A stretch of 64,000 nt of DNA, taken from assembly GCA_028673005.1 (NCBI GenBank), contig CM054113.1, forward strand, positions 206,141,504-206,205,503, in the 5' to 3' direction. Positions 1 through 11,229 of this stretch are shown here, piece after piece. Position 1 is the stretch's first letter. The number at the start of each line of letters is the position of its first letter. The stretch comes from Tanypteryx hageni. Lineage: Eukaryota; Arthropoda; Insecta; Odonata; Petaluridae. The notes under the pieces are model-generated. The model saw nothing but the letters and a program-made list of their open reading frames with translations. It did not search any database and had not been told where the DNA came from. The position numbers were made by a program, and so were the translations under genes.

Positions 1-815
1 ATCAAGACTTTATAATACCTTGTATATTCATTATTGACAGTTTGGCCTCGGGGAAAAAAGTCCAAGTGAATGACACCGTTACAGACTAAAAAACGGACGC
101 CATAACTTTACCAGCAGAAGGAATAACCTTGAATTTTTTTATGATGGTGACGAATGCTTTTATTCCATGCTTGAGCGCTTAGTCACCGGTATATGGTAAT
201 GAACCCATGTTTCATCGCATGTAACGACTCGTTGAAAAAACGTTTGTCCTTCTGTATTGAAGCTGCAAAGAAGCTGTGATGAAATCTGGAGTCAGTCCTT
301 TTTATGCACTTCTGTGAGCTTTTGAGGAACCCATCGTGAAGACACTTAACTGAAGTTAAGGTGCTTGCGAATATTTTTTTCTACTGAGCAAAGGCCAAAG
401 TTTGTTACCTTTATTATTTCAGAATCTGAAAGAGAAAATGCGAGCTACACTGGCTAATGTTAAAATTTAAGGCGAGGAAAAATCTCCGAAGTCTAATTGA
501 CTGGCTTCGGATATTTTCCCTCGCCTCACATTTCAGAAGCTGTTATTGGGCAGTTTCCCAAGATCAACGATTCAACTCTGTTAATCGCAACAATAATAGC
601 TCTTGTTGCCTTTGATCCTTTTCTTCCAGCATTATCACGAGCATATAGGAATCCGTTTTTGAAACGGTTGCACCATCCATAGATTTGTTACTCTTTCAGT
701 GTCTTCTCCGAATTGTGCTTCGAATCTGCCTACAATTTCTGATGCTTTAACGTTTTCGTTATCGAATGTTAATGCGTAGTCCGATACCTGTACTGACATC
801 ATAGTCCTTAATCAT
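1..815 (-). pseudogene. Decayed mariner-family transposase, cut by the window edge
   Basis: Read on the minus strand in more than one frame, this resembles a mariner transposase. From about 815 downward there is a helix-turn-helix-like N-terminus (KASEIVGRFEAQFGED). Near 320-340 comes a WVP(Q)KLTE segment matching the mariner linker motif WVPHEL. Near 200-222 is CDETWVHYH, which holds the first catalytic aspartate. Near 60-100 is VCNGVIHLDFFPRGQTVN, the block around the second aspartate. Several stops and frameshifts are present, and the aspartate normally before CNG is missing (the frame also breaks there). The third aspartate would lie beyond position 1. It is a dead copy; the family call rests on motif order and is well supported, the subfamily is not decided. 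Confidence 0.85.
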
Positions 816-2209
816 GAATAAATACGGCACAGTTGCTATGGCAACAAAATCATATGTCTCCGAAAATTCAAGGAGTGTTCCAATAAACACATTGCTAAAA
901 TGTTTCAACACAAATTTATGCTACGTGTTACATACCTATTGAATTCCGGTTTTGTCATGAACGACCATCGTATTACCTATGCGTATTATAGTATTTCATG
1001 TAAATGTGAATAATATTGACGGGAAGACTTACTTTATGAGGTCATTTATTTGATAGAAAAGACACTAGAAGCGTTGTAACAAACAACGCATCACGAATTA
1101 TGGACGTTTCGATTCAGGAAACATAAAAATCCATATTTAATATGCGTGAATCGTTTTACGAGAATGGATGGAGACCTCGAGCAAATAGTCGAAACTTTGC
1201 TGCAGCGATACCAGAATATTTTACTTTAAAATAGTAATTACTTCGGTCGGATTGGAAAACACTCCGAATGTAGGAAATAACTCTCCTCCGAGTGGATTGC
1301 GGAGGAGAAAAAAGAATAGTAACAATTAGTATCCTCCTTTAAAGAAATAGAAACCTTTACAAAAAGTTTTTAATTGCATAATTTAAATCTCGGATACTCA
1401 TACCTTCTGTGGTATATCGAATAGATTCATGACCGCAAATTTAGATTTAAAACAATCATATACCGCGAAGCATCTGCAATTTTTAATTTAGTCCGACTAG
1501 AATGTTGACTCCGTTTATTTTTTTTGCAATTTTAGGTTCGTGGTACCAAAAACTGCGACATCCACCAATGCACTTTAACGGATTGGCCATATACTTCCCG
1601 TGCAGTTGGAGGAGTGCGTCAGCAAACAGTGACGAGCGACCTCCTTGCTTTTTAGCGGCGGAGAATAGGCAGAGGTGCATATAAGGGGGGAGAGAGAGAA
1701 AAGAGGAAAAAGTTGAGGGGTGCGGGAAAGTATCATATTTAAAACGAAAAGAGGTCAGGTGGAAGACGTCGAGGTAGGGGAGCGGCTGTGTGCAAGCGGG
1801 AGGGAAAAAAAGACAAGAGGCAGAGGGCAACTAGGGCAGGGATACTATACCGAATCCCAAAGCAGCGAGTCATGAAAGACCTAAATTTGCGGACGGTTCA
1901 AGACATTTTTTCCGATAATCCCCCCAAATTATTTTCAACACAGTCGAAATCTTAATGGTGTTTTAAAGCAGTTAAAAAGCGCGGATTTTTTTGTGAAATT
2001 TGATTAACGATGCAATCTGAGCTATAAAAAAACGCCGTTATAGCAAGAATATTCCGAGTCAAGCGACCTTATGCGATGCTTGTACGTTGAGGCCTGTGCC
2101 TGTGTCTGCTGTGGAATTTATATTTGTTGCACCTATCATCCAGGAATAAGAACCATACTGTTTTACATAAATTTGTGTACATTTCGTAAACTTTCGTGAG
2201 TATATTGCC
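816..2209. other. No gene seen
   Basis: AT-rich sequence without a coding frame I can support. A purine-rich stretch lies at about 1684-1840. Opposed short open frames at 1483-1830 have no recognisable motif and are probably chance. Confidence 0.5.
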
Positions 2210-2379
2210 GTATTTTCCCGATTATAGGTCGACTTCGAATATAAGGCGATCTCCTATTTCAGAAGTCACGAGAAAGAAAAAACTTCGGGTATTGATACTA
2301 ATACTAACTATAATTCTTTTTAATTGTAAATTATTTAGAAATTTTTTTATATTTTTAAAATGATAACGCTGCAAACAGC
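2210..2379 (+). repeat. Possible pogo/Tigger-like MITE end, interrupted by the gap
   Basis: Starts with CCGTATTTTCCCGATTATAGG and continues with an ATAAGGCGATCTCC block. This resembles the widespread pogo-type termini that read CCGTATTT-CTCGA-TATAAG. A relative starts near 40722 (CCGTATTTGCTCGAATAAG). The right end, if any, is hidden in the N run. Confidence 0.3.
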
Positions 2380-2879
2380 NNNNNNNNNNNNNNNNNNNNN
2401 NNNNNNNNNNNNNNNNNNNNNNNNNNNNNNNNNNNNNNNNNNNNNNNNNNNNNNNNNNNNNNNNNNNNNNNNNNNNNNNNNNNNNNNNNNNNNNNNNNNN
2501 NNNNNNNNNNNNNNNNNNNNNNNNNNNNNNNNNNNNNNNNNNNNNNNNNNNNNNNNNNNNNNNNNNNNNNNNNNNNNNNNNNNNNNNNNNNNNNNNNNNN
2601 NNNNNNNNNNNNNNNNNNNNNNNNNNNNNNNNNNNNNNNNNNNNNNNNNNNNNNNNNNNNNNNNNNNNNNNNNNNNNNNNNNNNNNNNNNNNNNNNNNNN
2701 NNNNNNNNNNNNNNNNNNNNNNNNNNNNNNNNNNNNNNNNNNNNNNNNNNNNNNNNNNNNNNNNNNNNNNNNNNNNNNNNNNNNNNNNNNNNNNNNNNNN
2801 NNNNNNNNNNNNNNNNNNNNNNNNNNNNNNNNNNNNNNNNNNNNNNNNNNNNNNNNNNNNNNNNNNNNNNNNNNNNNNN
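2380..2879. other. Assembly gap (500 N)
   Basis: Exactly 500 N characters, the usual placeholder for a scaffold gap of unknown size. Sequence on the right resumes in a GA-rich repeat, so collapse of a simple repeat may have caused the gap. Confidence 0.99.
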
Positions 2880-3324
2880 AGGAGAGAGAGAGAGAGAATA
2901 TGAGGCCGTGGGGGAGAAGCTTGCTAGTGTTTGATTCCTTCGTAGGAAATGGTTGTTATGCGGCGTTTTTGGGTTTGATGCTTCGTTGGACTCGAGGATG
3001 TCTGGGAGCCAGTAGAGTGCTCTGGTAAGGAGGCTTAAGGAGGCTGGAGACGGAGGGTGGGAAAGAAAGGAAAAGGAGGCGGAGGAGAGAGGGATTTTTT
3101 GGGAATGACGAAAAGTAAAGCGATTCGAGAGGAGCGGAGATGGGCAGATTAGTTCGTCAGCTCGCGGTCACGGGACTTTTCACTTCGCTGCTCAGCTATT
3201 TTTCACGAAATGCGCCGAATAGTGAAGTGACCTCGTTTGGAGATCTATTTGTAGTATCCCACATATCATCACTTCATAGAAAAACCTTTGACGTTTCTGC
3301 CATATCTGGGAGGCATTGATGTAT
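2880..3324. other. No gene seen; GA-rich at the gap edge
   Basis: (GA)n-rich at 2880-2900 and again at about 3030-3110. No coding frame with motifs; the frame spanning the N run is an artefact. Confidence 0.5.
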
Positions 3325-3437
3325 TCTATTTATTTATAAATAATAATGATCAAGTAACACTACACGGTCTTTTTAAAATGAGCATTTTTTAAATAACAAC
3401 ATGTACCCATGGCAGGACTATAACCCACGACCTTAAG
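3325..3437 (-). repeat. tRNA-derived SINE-like fragment
   Basis: On the minus strand the sequence begins AAGGTCGTGGGTTATAGTCC, a B-box-like core of Pol III type 2 promoters with CG decayed to TA. It runs through a short body and ends in an AT-rich tail with AATAAATA units. The A box is missing, so this is a 5'-truncated copy. Origin from a tRNA-derived SINE is inferred from the B box and tail only. Confidence 0.4.
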
Positions 3438-3726
3438 AATAAAAAGAAATAACATCCAGTTTCTTTCTTTAATTAGAATGACTTCCAAAAGCAACAAAAT
3501 TTGCAAGTTGAGAATATTAAAAGAGATTTCGTCGCCATATATCTATAAATCATCCAAAAAGCTAATGAAATTTAATTGGCACTTAAATCTGTTCGCAAAA
3601 GAGTGCGGCGCCTAGATTTATGAGGCGCAGCTGTGAAAATTCATTTCAAACGAGCATTTATATTCAGAACGATCAATCTATTATAGGTTAACTAGCAGAA
3701 GTTAGAATATATATTTTAAAAACAAT

Positions 3727-4187
3727 TTAGACCTCAAATGGAATACGCAGCAGCGGTTTGGGATCCATATCAGAGTGGACTCATGAAGGATTTAGAAAAA
3801 ATACAGCGGCGAGCAGCTAGATTCGTGAAAAATAATTACGATAAAAAACAGAGCGTTACGTTACTCATTGAAGAGTTGAGTTGGCCATCGTTGAAAGATC
3901 GTAGATTACAGGCGAGGCTTAAACTTCTAGATAAATATAGGTCGGAGATATTCGTAAATGAAATGAAGGATATTATTCGACAACCAACGTATATCGGACG
4001 GAGGGATAATGAAGACAAGATTCGCGAAATAGATAGTAGGACGGAGAGGTATAAGAAGTCATTTTCCCTAGGACAATACGTGACCACAATAGATAACTGT
4101 GAATAATAATTAGTAAGGAACTTGGTGCGCGGCACCCCCTGCCATCCACCGTCAAGGTGACTTGCAGGGTATTATGTAGATGTAATG
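3727..4187 (+). mobile_element. LINE copy X1: 5'-truncated 3' end of an APE-type retrotransposon
   Basis: An open frame (3738-4106) encodes the C-terminal region downstream of the reverse transcriptase: EYAAAVWDPYQSG, then QRRAARFVKNNYDKKQSV, as in CR1/L2-like elements. It is nearly identical to residues near the end of the 11230-13436 copy. The last residues are frameshifted by loss of one T in a T-run (about 4065), so the usual SFFPRTIRDHNR ending is lost. Both 3' hairpins are intact (4124-4136 and 4137-4169), followed by about two ATGTAG units. The 5' break at about 3727 is typical of incomplete reverse transcription. Confidence 0.9.
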
Positions 4188-4750
4188 CACGTTTAAAGAG
4201 AACCGGCAGACGAAGTGACATCTGCACCATCTTCAATTTTGATCGTCGGACGCACACCTCCAATGGAAAACGTCTTTCGGCGGAAATCCCCCAGAAAGAT
4301 GGCGAACGATTTTATACAAATTGCATCGCAAAATCCGCCTTGCTTGTCCCAAAATACGCCCTCGAGCGGGACTCGCTTCGAAGACGACTAGAGTATCATT
4401 AAAGCTCCTCTTCCTTTAGCTCATCCGATGGAGTTATGTCCTCCTTTCCCCACGGGCCTTCTTCTCTCGCTGATAAAATCGCAGCAGTTAGCGCTGGACA
4501 CGACGCAGAGAGACGAATGCGATGGAGGAGGGGGATGGAGGGGGTGGGACGGCTTGAATAGAGAATGGGAGAGAGTGGGTGGGGAAAGAGGGCGTGAGCG
4601 GAGGCTATCTCCCTCGGTCTCATTGTTAGGACCGACGGGCATATGAGGCCACGTCAAAAAGGGGACCGTCCTCATCCAGAGACCCAGGAGAGATACATTT
4701 CCGGCTATTCCCTCCGGTCCTCATCCCATTCGGACCTTGCTTCTTTCTTT

Positions 4751-4754
<4 letters not shown>
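4188..4754. other. No gene recognised
   Basis: Holds an 81-codon open frame (4157-4402, overlapping the LINE tail) with no recognised motif, then a GA-rich stretch at 4510-4615. No splice-flanked exon is evident. Confidence 0.45.

Positions 4755-4821
<67 letters not shown>
4755..4821. repeat. (TA)n microsatellite
   Basis: Uninterrupted TA dinucleotides for about 66 bp, followed by a short CT run. Confidence 0.97.
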
Positions 4822-4824
<3 letters not shown>

Positions 4825-5033
4825 TCTCTCTCTCCATCCTCTCTCTTTAACGCCCGTCCCGATATTCGGTTCATGCTCCATCATTACTCCGCCTATTTTT
4901 AAACTGACGATTCTCCCACTTCGCATCTTTTGCGCCTCTCTCTTTTTCCACATCTCCTCGTTGCTCGGTTTCTGTTTTTATTTCTTCTTTCCCACCGTGT
5001 CCATCTTTCGTCGCCATTCCCTCTTATTCTCAT

Positions 5034-6936
5034 CTACATCTACATATTACCCTGCAAGTCACCTTGACGGTGGATGGCAGGGGGTGCCGCGCACCAAGTT
5101 CCTTACTAATTATTATTCACAGTTATCTATTGTGGTCGCGTATTGTCCTAGGAAAAATGACTCCTTATACCTCTCCGTCCTACTATCTATTTCGCGAATC
5201 TTGTCGTCATTATCCCTCCGTCCGATATACGTTGGTTGTCGAATAATATCCTTCATTTCATTTACGAATATCTCCGACCTATATTTATCTAGAAGTTTAA
5301 GCCTCGCCTGTAATCTACGATCTTTCAACGATGGCCAACTCAACTCTTCAATGAGTAACGTAACGCTCTGTTTTTTATCGTAATTATTTTTCACGAATCT
5401 AGCTGCTCGCCGCTGCATTTTTTCTAAATCCTTTATGAGTCCCCTCTGATATGGATCCCAAACAGCTGCTGCGTATTCCATTTGAAGTCTAACTAAGGAT
5501 AAATAACAGGATTCTCTCACCTTTTCCGTGCTTTTCCTGACTATTATACGCACAAAAGCCAACTTCTTATTTGCCGCACCTATCACTCGTCTTATGTGGG
5601 TGTCCCAAGACAGATCACGATTCAAGGTTACCCCGAGGCATTTCACGGATTCCGAAACAGGAATGTTCTCACCATCTATCGAGTAGGTAAACACGGACGA
5701 TGGGCTTCTAGATTTCCAAAAGTTTAGAACGTTACTCTTTTTTAGGTTGATTTCTAGCTGCCATTCCTTGCACCAAACAGATAACGCATCAAGATAATCC
5801 TGAAGCTGACGATGGTCGCTAGGACCACTAATTTCTCTATAGACTACGGTGACATCCGCAAAAAGCCTCATATTACTTTTCACAACTGAGCTGATGTCGT
5901 TTATATAAAGCAAGAAAAGCATAGGTCCGATCACACTACCCTGCGGCACTCCAGAGACTACATCTGCCACACTCGAGGACTTACCATCGATGACTACTTT
6001 TTGTTTTCTATTCCAAAGGAAAGCGCGAACCCAGTTAATGACTTTAACATTAACGCCAAGATTTCCCAATTTTAATAACAACTTACGGTGGGGATCCTTG
6101 TCAAAAGCTTTTCTAAAATCAAGGAACACTGCATCGACCTGCTTATTATTTTCGCCGCATGATAAAACATCATTCACAAACAGACCGAGTTGGGTGTCAC
6201 AGGATCTACCTTTTCTGAAGCCATGTTGACAGCTGACTAACAGCGATCTACTCTCGAGATAACGCATTGTGTTGCTAACAATAATGTGCTCCAAAATCTT
6301 ACATGATAATGATGTTAGAGAAATGGACCTATAATTTTCGGGGTTTTCTTTGTCACCTCCCTTATGAATGGGTGTGACGTGTGCTAGTCTCCAATCATCA
6401 GGAACCTCACAGAGGGTAAGGGATTTCTCGAATACTATCCGAAGGAAGGGAGCTATTTCTTCTGCTAGTTCTTTTAATACACGCGCGGGAAATCCTTCTG
6501 GTTCTGGGTTTTTGTTGGGCTTTATCGCACCCAGTTGCTTCTCTATTCCTGCCTAAGAGAATTTAATATTATCCCTCCGAGTACATCCGTCGGGAATAAG
6601 ATTATCTTCAATTCTATCTCCACCTGCCGTGAACGCCTTCGCGAAGTAAACGTTTAGTAGATTAGCTTTATCCTCGCCATCGTGAAGGATGTCTCCGGAA
6701 TCACATCGCAGGGAGGGTATTGAAGGACCCCCTCCCTTGACTTCTCTTACATAGGACCAGAACGCTTTTGGATCCTCCTTCAATTTTGTATTTAATACCT
6801 CATTCCAGAAGGTGTTAAATGCGTTACGCATGGTTTTTCTCGCTAATACGCGGGCACTGTTATACTCATGGACTATAGCTGTGAAATACTCATCGGAAGC
6901 GGTGGTAGGTATGTTTCACTTCCTTATTAAACCAAC
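5034..6936 (-). mobile_element. LINE copy X2: RT-containing, broken
   Basis: Minus-strand copy of subfamily X. It covers the region before the RT (MRNAFNTFWNEVLN), the RT domain (GFRKGRSCDTQLG, VFLDFRKAFD, SGVPQGSVIGPM) and the C-terminal RRAARFVK region. Lesions: an in-frame TAG at 6553-6555 where copy X3 has GAG; loss of one C near 5150, which frameshifts the last residues; an internal deletion of about 45 bp near 6916; and the active-site block reads FADV (5851-5856) instead of FADD. The 5' truncation is at about 6936. At the 3' end both hairpins (5083-5095, 5050-5082) and the hexamer tail are present. By eye it is close to identical to X3 across 1.8 kb, so both are young. Confidence 0.93.
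5113..6831 (-). pseudogene. Reverse transcriptase ORF of LINE X2 (nonsense, frameshift, active-site loss)
   Basis: One frame runs from MRNAFNTF (6831) to the end near 5113 with a single internal TAG at 6553. The RT motifs are in order: GFPARVLKELAEEIAPF, HVTPIHKGGDKENPENYR, GFRKGRSCDTQ, FLDFRKAFDKDPH (V to D before PH relative to the relatives), VPQGSVIGPML and RLFADVTVVY. The second aspartate of the metal-binding FADD box is valine. The last residues are out of frame. Role when intact: target-primed reverse transcription of the LINE RNA. This copy cannot do it. Confidence 0.9.
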
Positions 6937-7174
6937 TCGCTTCCCTTTGCTCCTCTCCACCTCTCCTCTCTCCCTTTTCTTTCTCTTTTCTCTCTCATTT
7001 CCCTCTTTTCTCCATATTCTTTTTCTTTCTATACCGACTTTATCTTTGATAAACTGTATCTCAAACTTTCGTAGAAAGTTTGGGAATATCAGATGTGCAT
7101 TTTTACTCCGAAAGTGATTCAATAATAGTTGTTTTTATCTCTGCCGGTAGATTCTAAAGCTAGCGGTGAATTGC
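6937..7174. other. Pyrimidine-rich AT sequence, no gene
   Basis: CT/T-rich flank of the X2 5' break. No coding frame or terminal repeat seen. Confidence 0.5.
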
Positions 7175-7214
7175 CACTGATGAAGTCTGCCTCATAGCAG
7201 AAATGCAGATCTGG
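7175..7214 (+). ncRNA. Hammerhead-like core (CTGATGA ... GAAA)
   Basis: Contains ACTGATGA, then a short stem-forming pair TCTGC/GCAGA around CTCATA, then AAATG. This matches the central part of the hammerhead ribozyme (CUGANGA, stem II, GAAA), a motif known from Penelope-like retroelements. Stems I and III are not evident, so activity is not claimed. It may be the remnant of a Penelope-like terminal repeat. A second one lies at 25095-25135. Confidence 0.3.
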
Positions 7215-7399
7215 TTTTCACGAACTATTTATGGCTAGTAGAGAAACAGTTCTTAAATTTTATTTCAGCCATGCTGTGAGTTCGTTAATTATTTTTTTAT
7301 TACTCGTTCTCTCCATTTTCTTTTTTCCTCTACATTCTTTCTCTTCTCTCCTTTTCATAGCTCTCTTATCTTTATATTTCCCTTTTAATTCTTTCTTTT

Positions 7400-8255
7400 T
7401 ACATTCTCCATACGTAGTATAGGGGAAAATATTGTTTTCATGAAAAAAATCGATTTCGAGATTTCAACGGAAATACGTTTTGAGGTCCTCTGAACAAGTT
7501 TTGACTATTTTCTCGATGATGTGTGAGATGGTTTTTGTGTGGGTGCTCTAACTCAAAAACTATTAATCAGGTCAGCGCGAAATTTTTATTTAGCATTCTT
7601 ATAAAAGTCACAAGAACGAATTAGTTTTTGGTAAAAATCGGTCAACTGGAAATGGGTGTTTACTCTTGTCACATCCGTTATTTTGAAATATTTGCTTTAA
7701 TATTTGATAAATGTAAAAATGTACTGGAATAAAAGTTGTAGGAAATAGTATTTTCTACTACCTTTGTTTGAAACATTTTTCCATATAATGCATTGTTTAA
7801 GAGATATCTTTTATTTTTAGCTGCCACCACAACGCCACCTACTGACGATTATTGTTTACAATTGACGCTTAGTTACGTCTTAGTAACGCTCCTTTTTATT
7901 TTCTTAATTGTTGGATCTTTGTGGTTATACCCAATATCAGAAGGCTATGGTTTGTGTTTATTTCTGTTCTTTGTAAAGTCTAAAGTTTTCTCGCAGTTTC
8001 TTAAAATATTTATTATTATGTAACCTATTTGGAAATTTTAGAAATATTACAGATCTGGAGAAAGTCATGTGGTGGCCACATCAGATTTTTTTCTTAATTA
8101 TTGGAGTTTTGTGGCTATATCGAATATCAGTTTGTTTATTTCTGTTATTTGTAGTCTAAAATTTTCTCGCAGTTTCTTAAGATATTTATTATTAGTAAAC
8201 CTATTTGGAATTTTTAGAAATATTACAGATATGGAGAAAGGTATGTGGAGGCCAA
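7400..8255 (+). repeat. Unclassified dispersed repeat R, copy R1
   Basis: Starts with CTCCATACGTAGTATAGGGG and aligns along its length with 10251-10960. Shared blocks include CGATTTCGAGATTTCAACGG, GGTGCTCTAACT, GGGTGTTTACTCTTGTCAC and GACGCTTAGTTACGTCTTAG. The 3' part contains two tandem units of about 170-190 bp (7899-8086 and 8087-8255), each ending in GGAGAAAG-TATGTGG-GGCCA; R3 has only one. No coding frame is seen, so it is probably non-autonomous or the untranslated end of a larger element. Confidence 0.8.
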
Positions 8256-9495
8256 ATCAGATTTTTTCCTTTTGGCGTGCCATTTTCCTTTTTCTTTATC
8301 GTTCCAATTCTTCTTCTTTGAATTTGCCATTCTTTTCCGGGAGAGAAAAATCCATAAAAAAAATCTTTACACTCCCGTGACCGGGGATCGACTTCGCATC
8401 TCTCGCCTCCTGGGTATTTCGAATCGATTAAGTGTCGGAGAAATCGGGCGGAAAGTGGAAGCGTCTGGTTTGACTTCCGGTCACGAGAGTGCCTTTCTTC
8501 TTCTTCGATCCGTCTTAACGCCACGATGGGCGATGATTTTAGATTACTCAAATTTTATCATCCAAGTTATGTCACGCAAATTCACATTAAATTTTTGTTA
8601 TGAGAAGGAAATTATCTGTTGGAATAGATACAAAAATGACTCCGATCTTATATGAATCTCTTTCGTTTTTACGTAATATCGTATTTCGTTTAGACCAAAA
8701 AGTTTAATGTTTTCACATAGATAGACGTAAATTAAAAAAAAACTATCCTAGTATAAATGAATCTTAGGTCTTTTAACAGGTAATCTATAATTCACAGATT
8801 CGACGAAGATATTATACAGCTTCAATCCTATAACATGTTTTTTTTACTACGAAAGCACAAGTATCTGGTATAAATAAATTGAAAAATTGCTAAAGGCTCA
8901 CGATTTTCCACGCATGTTTGCGTAGAGTTGATGCTTCGACCTTCTCAAGGTAATATAATGATTCAACAAATTTAACTGCTGACAATACCTTAAGAAGCGT
9001 TGTAGGAGCCTGCAGCGTGAGATATGTGTCGCACCGTCTCTTCACTACGCACCTTAATCACTTTCTCCCTCCTCCGCCATCCTGAAACTTGCAGCGTATG
9101 AAATACGGGAGAGTCGAGTTTAAACGAAAACATTTTGAAAAATTGGTAATCCTGAATTGATTGCGGATTTGCGCGGCGTAGTTCTACTATTCGGTCGAGT
9201 ATTTTCATTAGTTTAGAGAGGCATCGCTCTCCGGTTATAAGGCCGAAGCTTATATCGCGGGTCTTCCTCGCTCTCTCTACTTTATAAAGAGAATTTGAAA
9301 AAAATCCATTGCGTGTATGTATTATAGTTTGATGCCAATATTATTTTTTTTCGTTTGCAGTTATCAGTTAAAAGACGATAAAAATGAAATAAAATGTGTT
9401 ATGTCCATACTGCCAATGAAATCGTGCGCCGCATTATACCGCTGGTCGCAGCGCCTCTCCTAAAATCTTCGGTATAACCATATCGCCGCCTGCTG
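8256..9495. other. No gene seen
   Basis: Includes a pair of short inverted repeats CGTGACCGG (8376) and CCGGTCACG (8478) around a GC-richer patch, otherwise AT-rich. The minus frame at 8990-9208 has no recognisable motif. Confidence 0.45.
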
Positions 9496-9668
9496 CAAGT
9501 GGAACTTCCATAAGTCGAACTTCAAGGGAAACAAAATATATTCGAGTTATAAAAAATTCGACTTATGGAAATATGTCTTTCTCATTTCTATTTTGCCCAG
9601 TAAAATTAATTCACTTCGAGTTATGAAAAATTCGAGCTATTGACGTTCGAATTATGGAAGTTCTACTG
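9496..9668. mobile_element. pogo/Tigger-type MITE
   Basis: Left end AGTGGAACTTCCATAAGTCG and right end TTATGGAAGTTCTACTG followed by TA are inverted repeats of each other (right end reversed: CAGTAGAACTTCCATAA). This is the pogo/Tigger terminus style, with TA as target. Inside, further ATTCGAGTTATGAAAAATTC copies repeat the theme. It is about 173 bp, with no coding capacity. Confidence 0.7.
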
Positions 9669-9852
9669 TATTTGATGGGTTACAAGTAGGGTTGCCAACT
9701 CGTTGATTCCGGGGGATTTCCGCTCCATGAGTAGGAAATTTCGGGAGAATCCGGGAGAAGTTTCTCAAAGGTAAAAAACGCTTAATCGATGAAACTTGTA
9801 TACTTATATTGATGAGAAAACATATAACGAATGATAAGTCTTAATTTTATCT

Positions 9853-10250
9853 TTTACTTTCTCCAGATACGTAATACAGAGAAAGTATTGTTTTCGTGAA
9901 AAAAATCGAGTTCGAGATTTGAACGGAAATACACTGTCCCCTCAACATGTTTTCACTATTTTCTCAGTGATGTCGGTTTGTACGTGTGATAGTTTTTTTC
10001 TGAGCACTCTAACTAATAAACTAATGGTCAGAGCAACGCAAAATTTTATATTTGTAATTTTTATTATAATTTTTGGTTGAAATCGGTTAACGGGAATTGG
10101 ATGTTTACTCTTGTCATAATTTCGTTTTTGGCAAATAACTATTTCAAATCTTCATTAATATAGATGTTAAACCTTATATAAAATATTATTCTGTAAAATT
10201 TTTGTATTCAACAAATATTCGTAGAACGTATTGTTTAGAAGATACTTAAT
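9853..10250 (+). repeat. Repeat R, copy R2 (3'-truncated)
   Basis: Begins TTTACTTTCTCCAGATACG, carries the ATCGAG-TTCGAGATTTGAACGG and GTTTACTCTTGTCA blocks, and stops where R3 begins. It is more diverged than R1 and R3. R2 and R3 lie head to tail, so the junction may show tandem insertion or unequal exchange. Confidence 0.75.
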
Positions 10251-10960
10251 TTTTACTTTCTCCATACGTAGTATAGGGGAAAGTATTGTTTTCATGAAAA
10301 ATCGATTTCGAGATTTCAACGGAAATACACGTTTTGAGGTCCCCTGAACATGTGTTGACCATTTTCCCGATGATGTGTGAGATGGTTTTATTGTGGGTGC
10401 TCTAACTAAAAAACTATTAATCAGGTCAACGTGAAATTTTATATTTAACATTTTTATAAAAGTCACAAGAACTAATTAGTTGTTGGTAAAAATCGGTCGA
10501 CCAGAAGTGGGTGTTTACTCTTGTCACTTATCCGTTATTTTAAAATATTTGCTTTAATATTTCATCTATGTAAAAATATACTAGAATAAAAGTTGTAGAA
10601 AGTTTAATTTTACACAACCTTTGTTTGAAACATTTTCCCATATAATGCATTGTTTAAGAGATATCTTAAAAACCAAATAAATATTTTAGCTGCCACCAGC
10701 ACGCCACCTACCGACGAGTATTGTTAACAATTGACGCTTAGTTACGTCTTAGTAACGCTCCTTTTTCTTTTCTTGATTGTTGGATCTTTGTGGCTATATC
10801 CAATATCAGAAGGCTATTGTTTGTGTTTATTTCTGTTCGTAAAGTCTAAAATTTTCTCGCGCTTTCTTAAGATATTTATTATCATTTAACCTATTTGGAA
10901 TTTTTAGAAATATTACATATATGGAGAAAGTCATGTGGTGGCCACATCAATTTTTTTTTA
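10251..10960 (+). repeat. Repeat R, copy R3
   Basis: Starts with TACTTTCTCCATACGTAGTA, an imperfect palindrome with AGGGGAAAGTA. Closely matches R1 and ends at GGTGGCCACATCA near 10950, with only one 3' tandem unit. No open frame of note. Confidence 0.8.
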
Positions 10961-11229
10961 TTTTCAAAATCGACGAAAATGAATAGTCGTCGATAAGCGT
11001 CGATTTTTCAACAAGATGAAATAATATGCGTCTAAAAACCTATTTTATTCTTAATTATAATATTAGTCGTTTCTGTTCACTTTTTTCGCAATATTATTTG
11101 CCACCTACGATTTCGTTCCTTTTCTGGGCTTGCATTAACAGTGGGATTGTAAGAAGGACATTTCATTACGCTCAAATGTGTCTTTTTTAAAAGCTTAAAA
11201 GTTCTACTCCGAACAATCAGGTAACTGAA

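Noticed and set aside
2360..3028. 222-codon frame across the assembly gap
   Set aside because: It consists mostly of N; not a gene.
4643..5383. 246-codon plus frame
   Set aside because: Passes through a TA microsatellite and the antisense of a LINE; a shadow.
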